A DNA stretch of 64,000 nt from Apiospora phragmitis (taxonomy: Eukaryota > Ascomycota > Sordariomycetes > Amphisphaeriales > Apiosporaceae): positions 310,001 through 374,000 of the forward strand of contig JAQQWL010000010.1 in the NCBI GenBank assembly GCA_038363925.1, written 5' to 3'. The notes below the pieces were generated by a model, which worked only from the letters and a program-made list of their open reading frames with translations, was not told where the DNA came from and did not search any database. Positions 59,677 through 64,000 of this stretch are shown here, one piece after another (the stretch's first letter is position 1; every line of letters begins with the position of its first letter). A program made the position numbers and the translations under genes.

Positions 59677-60443
59677 GAAGAAGACGGAACGACGGAATGT
59701 GATGTTTGTATGTAGATGTATATTTATGTGTAGGATAAATTTCGGATGAAACGTATCTCGGAGTAAAAAGAATAAAAGGAATTCCAGTGCCAAAAGATGA
59801 CGCCAAGTGTCCAAATACATGTGAGAGTTTGATTATCTAGCTGTCCGATACATGGACCTCCTGCTGGCAAACTCCCATAACTGCTTTCCATAATTATGTC
59901 AGTACAGTCAGATGATCGCCAGGCAGGCGCGGCTGAGATCTAGGGGGATGAAAGTCTTCATGTCGTGCATGTAGCGGTGATCATCGTCTCTGACAGGAGT
60001 CTTACTACGCTGCCTTACTGTTTCAAGTCAATTGCTGCCACTTCCTCCACGTTCCTGTCAGCACTTACGAGGGGGAATGACGTAAGGTATTCCTTCAAGA
60101 CGTCGAAAGCATAGATATTGTCAAGCATTACGCCAATAACGTTAGGACTAACATGGCGTTTTACCGCGAAGAAGAATCGCGAGTAGGCGTGGCAGCTACA
60201 AGGCGCTTGGCGACAAACCATTCGCAACACCACCATCTTCTTGGCTATGGCTTTATATATGGGCCACGAGTAAAGTATATAAAGGGAGGAAATCAATCGA
60301 TTCATTCCAGTCTTTGGTTCATAACCAATTCAAAACTTTCCACTGCTCATTGCACATCACAATCTTGCCAACAACAGCATCAAACATTGAAAACTATAAT
60401 ATACACTTGCTTAACTCTAAAACGTTCTTCAATCAGCAGCATC
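59677..60443. other. Intergenic region
   Basis: 3' flank of the SMP gene and promoter of the next secreted protein gene. No gene seen. Confidence 0.4.
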
Positions 60444-61060
60444 ATGCATTTCTCCCAGAGTCTAGTCCAGCTCCTCATCGGTGCCGCCACCGTGGTATCC
60501 GCCATACCCCAACCTTCTGAGCACAATCTGTAAGTGACGTACCCGTTCAGCAGCCCCCAGACCACGGCAAATGGTTGGAGGACCCCAAACCGAAAACTGA
60601 TTTTCTATTTTCCTGTCCACCCAGGCGCTCAGAGGCCGGCGACATAATTCAGAAGCGCGCCGACTTCGACCCCGTCAAGGCGTGCAAGACGTTCCGGCCC
60701 GCGCAGGGCGAGCTGATGGTGCTGAGCGAGATCGGCCACAACGTCGTGTTCGACCCGAAGAAGAAGAACTTCGACACGAAGCAGGGGGGCCGCGTCGGCT
60801 TCCTGCTGGACGCCGGGTGCGCGCTCGTGTCCAACACGTACTACGAGGCGCGCGGCAGCGGCAACGGGTGGGAGGCGCACTTCAAGAGTGGTAAAGGCAA
60901 GGACGTGCGGGCCCGCATCGGCTGGTACGGTTCCGACCGCATCGACAGCGCTAAGATCCAGTATGACGGTAAGGACGTCAAGGCCACGTGCACGGGGCAG
61001 AAGCACAAGTTCGAGGGGCTGGATGTCGACCACTACAAGACTTGCAACTTCAAGTACTGA
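60444..61060 (+). CDS. Small secreted protein with KR propeptide site
   Basis: 173-aa predicted secreted protein. Exons 60444-60529 and 60625-61060 have a 95-nt intron (GTAAGT, CACCCAG). The signal peptide MHFSQSLVQLLIGAATVVSA and a short propeptide end in IIQKR, a Kex2-like site. The mature part has four Cys (KACKTF, AGCALV, ATCTGQ, KTCNFKY) and many Lys. I do not recognise the family. It shares the signal-propeptide-four-Cys design with the gene at 51781, without obvious sequence identity. Confidence 0.82.
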
Positions 61061-61534
61061 GTACTGAGCGGACTTTGTCATATCCGATTTTCTTCCGGCG
61101 GGTTGTACTAGTAGATTGGGTGCTTTTGAGTTATGGAAGGTGGCAGAGGAGAGGGAGTCGCAAGCGGGCTATTGTTACCGTCCTATAGTTTATGACATAA
61201 CAAGATCAAGTTTCCTAGCATTTCACGGTCCAAATCTTGAAATTATACCTTAATAACTGATACAAAGCTAGGTAAATACCGAACGGTAACTACCTAATAA
61301 GAACGAAATCCGCAGCCAGGATATATCCTTAAGGCGCTCGCTCACACCACGTACTCTTTACCCGTATCGTTAATACTTCAAAACTCAGGTCAACCCAAGT
61401 GCCGTTTCCACACAAGCCCAAGAATCAGCCAGTCATCTCTAAATTCACTATGTTATCCCAAGGAAAGTACGCCTAAATCGATAACACGCATCCATTCTCG
61501 TAGCGTTCGTACCCGTGGCAGAGTAGGAGCCTGC
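61061..61534. other. Convergent intergenic region
   Basis: 3' flanks of the secreted protein gene and the HET gene. No gene seen. Confidence 0.4.
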
Positions 61535-64000
61535 CTAACAAAGAGTGATTGTTTCTGGAACAAGGTCGCCATTCTTGACCTCTTCTGCCACTTCCCCATT
61601 CATCAGACCATCCACAAAGCAGCCACCGATGACCTCATACTCGCCATTCGTCGGCCTCAGGACTACCGGCATATCACATCCGAAGAGGATGGCAATCCTG
61701 TCGCCGGGCAGGGCAGAACTCGTCACACATCCCACGAGTCCGTCCTGAGTCTCAAAGATGCGCCGGGTTTGAAGCATCCGACACGATGAGACAGTCGACT
61801 TGTGAAACCGTGAACTATCCTTGCAAACTACTTAATTCGAATCGAAGTACTCCCGCAAGGGCGTCCCGCGTAGCCGGAATAACTCATTAGGATTAAGCGC
61901 CATGGAAAATGTTTCGAGAAGGTGATGTTCCTGAGATATAATTCTCTCCCATGGGACATCTTTAGTCCACTCCGTCTGGTCTTGCACAAACCTGCCTTCA
62001 ATTATCCCAAACCTATCTATACTAACCCGGAAGTTTGGTCCTCCCCTATGGTCATACGCTGTTATAGGTACCTTTTGCAGTTCTCTCGAGCTCAGCCAAG
62101 GTATATCGAAGAGGGATGCGTCGTCTCCCCACTGGAATCTGCTGTTACCCACAACAGCCCGGGCTAAAGACAGCTTGGGGTCAGGGCAAGCTTTCCTGTA
62201 TCCAGCTATCGGTTCCATGGCAGTCATGTAACGGGATGGATCTGCTATCCGCTGCCTGGTTGATCTCAACGTTGCCATATTGCCAACGCGGTCAACAAAT
62301 ACGCCCTCGCATGACAGAAGAAGATTGTCCTTCGAAAATTTGAATGCTGGGTCAAACTCCGCGTCACTTGCAAAGGGACCTAGGTCCGCTAGAACGTGGG
62401 GGTGGGAGACGAGATGCCCGAATGGCATTCCTGGATAGCTTCCTCCCGGTTCGTGCGAATTTAGCTGTTCTGGCAACGGAAACATTTGTCTCTGTATCTT
62501 GTGAAGGTTCATTGCCCAAGTCGGTATGTCGGGATGGGTGGGCCAGCCATTACGGTTTAACCTTGACAGAAGATTGAGGCTCTCATTGTGTTGAAAACAG
62601 CTCTTGGCGAACATGATCCAGGTATCCCTCCAAGTGACATCTGGGTCGTAGCTGGGATGGATCTGTGATGAAATGGCTGGTGGCAGAAGTGCGAGGAGTC
62701 CGTACACTTTATCTCGAAGATCTGTTGCATGGGAATGTGTAGCCTGGGTTATGCATCTCACCAACATATGTTCTTGCCTTTCATCTCCAAGTAGTACCCC
62801 ATGAATATTCTTTCTGAGCCACATTGGCATATTTATGGCGGGGTATAGGTTGAATATGGTTGCCATTGACTTATCCTTCCCGACGTATTGGATAAGCTTG
62901 CCCGTCGGCCCTTCCTGTCGGGGTAATGATGAAGAGACGACACTTAGTTCGCTGGGAGTCACGTAGTAATCTCCGTACCAAAAGAGGAGAGAAGACCCAA
63001 GAGCTATTTCTTGGACGATCCAGAGTCTCTCCCAGTATGGTACACCTACTATTCCGTCAATAACGGACCACATCGAAAATGTATGGTCCTCTCCCTGGCA
63101 TGCGAGATCGATCGAACACAATGCCATCTCAAAAGCGTTGAGCTGGGTCGATCCGTTCATTTTGAATAAGTCGAGATCCTCTTCTTGCTTTTCCCTACTG
63201 CCGAATGTAATGTCCATAATTTCTCGGAATACGGGGAGTTCGGCGGCAAACTCATCCGATGGGTGACCCAGCCAGCCCCGTACAACCAGGGCTTCGGAGT
63301 ATATCATGCCCATCTTCACTTCAGCCTCGCGGTCGCGCCGATCGTTTTGGTTGATGCATAACGCGTCTATCCAGACCTTGAGACCTCGTGACCGGACTTC
63401 AAAGGAGCTATTAAGGCAGAGCAGAGCGTCGTAAAGATTTAGGCCGACCTCGAAAATGGAACTATTCACGAGGATCATTTTCTTGCTCTTCTGGTCACCC
63501 CAAACGTAACTCAGTGCCACGTAATCGGCCCAGTTATAGCGGTTATGGAGCCCAGTAAATTTTTCCAATGGCTGGTCGCAGTAGTCATCCAGCGAGACGT
63601 TTCCCGTAAACTCACGTAACCAGGAGCCTTGCAACAGATTCTGGACACTTTTCGGGGACTTATTGTGAATATTCCACATGATATTCCAGATGCGGCCTTG
63701 TACGAGCCGGAGGTCTTTCTCGAATACTGGCAGGCTGCCGCAGAAAGATCGATATGTGGGGGTCCAGTCCTCGAGGTCGACCTCGTCTAGGGTACATGTG
63801 ATAAGGGCCTGGCCTGGTTGGCTACTGAGTGGCAAGATTGAAAGGAAACGGATTCTCTTGCTACCCTCGGGTAAGGGTTTGTAAAGGACGGTGAATAAAT
63901 CAGATCCTATGTCCTTGGGAGGGGTCGTCGTTTTACTCGAAGTAGCCTTTGTTGTTGGAGGCGCTTGGGTAGAGTCTCTCTGAGGAGGGAGGCACAGGGT
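61535..64000 (-). CDS. HET-domain protein, 5' end beyond window, internal stop
   Basis: Large HET-type protein (over 800 codons visible), non-self recognition type. The frame is open from the right window edge through KPLPEGSKRIRFLSILPL to YVALSYVWGD, VWIDALCINQNDRRDREAEV and YWERLWIVQEIALGS. It continues through DLRDKVYGLLALLPPAI and IPTWAMNLHKI. The start lies outside the window. At 61832-61834 a TAA follows EYFDSN. The same frame then continues for 98 more codons with a typical HET C-terminus (TRRIFETQDGLVG, PGDRIAILFGCDMPVVLRP, CFVDGLMNGEVAEE), ending at 61535. No intron with good signals removes the TAA, so it is probably a nonsense mutation that cuts the protein short. Confidence 0.85.

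Overview
The window is nuclear DNA of a filamentous ascomycete (Pezizomycotina, most like a Sordariomycete). The evidence is short 50-150 nt introns with fungal splice signals, several HET-domain proteins, a 2EXR protein, a Zn2Cys6 regulator with its fungal-specific domain, an LtrA-type protein, small Kex2-type secreted proteins and a Fot1-like DNA transposon degraded by RIP-like C-to-T mutation. Genus cannot be read from the sequence. There are no CRISPR arrays, rRNA or convincing tRNA genes.

Layout. 0-17 kb: a short-chain dehydrogenase running off the left edge, a bZIP/DUF3425-type regulator, Elongator subunit ELP3, a UBC1/UBE2K-type E2 with a UBA domain, a decayed F-box gene, a six-span membrane protein, an NLR-like NACHT relic, a 2EXR protein and a second membrane protein. 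18-20.5 kb: a membrane-anchored HET protein. 20.8-35.2 kb: a broken block of fatty acid synthase beta (minus), an internally deleted 2-methylcitrate dehydratase (plus), a doubly truncated fatty acid synthase alpha (plus) and a Zn2Cys6 regulator (minus). FAS pair plus PrpD-like dehydratase is the signature of alkylcitrate clusters (sporothriolide, oryzine type), so I read this as a relict of such a cluster. No citrate synthase homologue is visible here. 37.2-37.9 kb: a decayed second copy of the 18-20.5 kb HET gene and its upstream DNA, in the same orientation, so HET paralogues bracket the FAS block. 38-40 kb: another HET gene with C-terminal membrane spans. 43-52.5 kb: GH3 beta-glucosidase, a small membrane protein, an F-box protein and two secreted proteins. 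52.7-54.6 kb: the RIP-mutated Fot1-like element. 55-64 kb: LtrA-like protein, a seed-maturation-type (SMP) repeat protein, a third secreted protein, and a HET gene running off the right edge.

Reading-frame integrity. Many otherwise normal genes (ELP3, GH3, both small membrane proteins, HET and Zn2Cys6 genes) contain 1-2 nt indels, often in G/C runs. Compensating for them gives whole-codon lengths that agree with the inferred introns, and for ELP3 the usual family length. I think most of these are assembly or homopolymer errors. The FAS/PrpD block is different: it carries large deletions, stop codons and a lost catalytic serine, so it looks truly dead.
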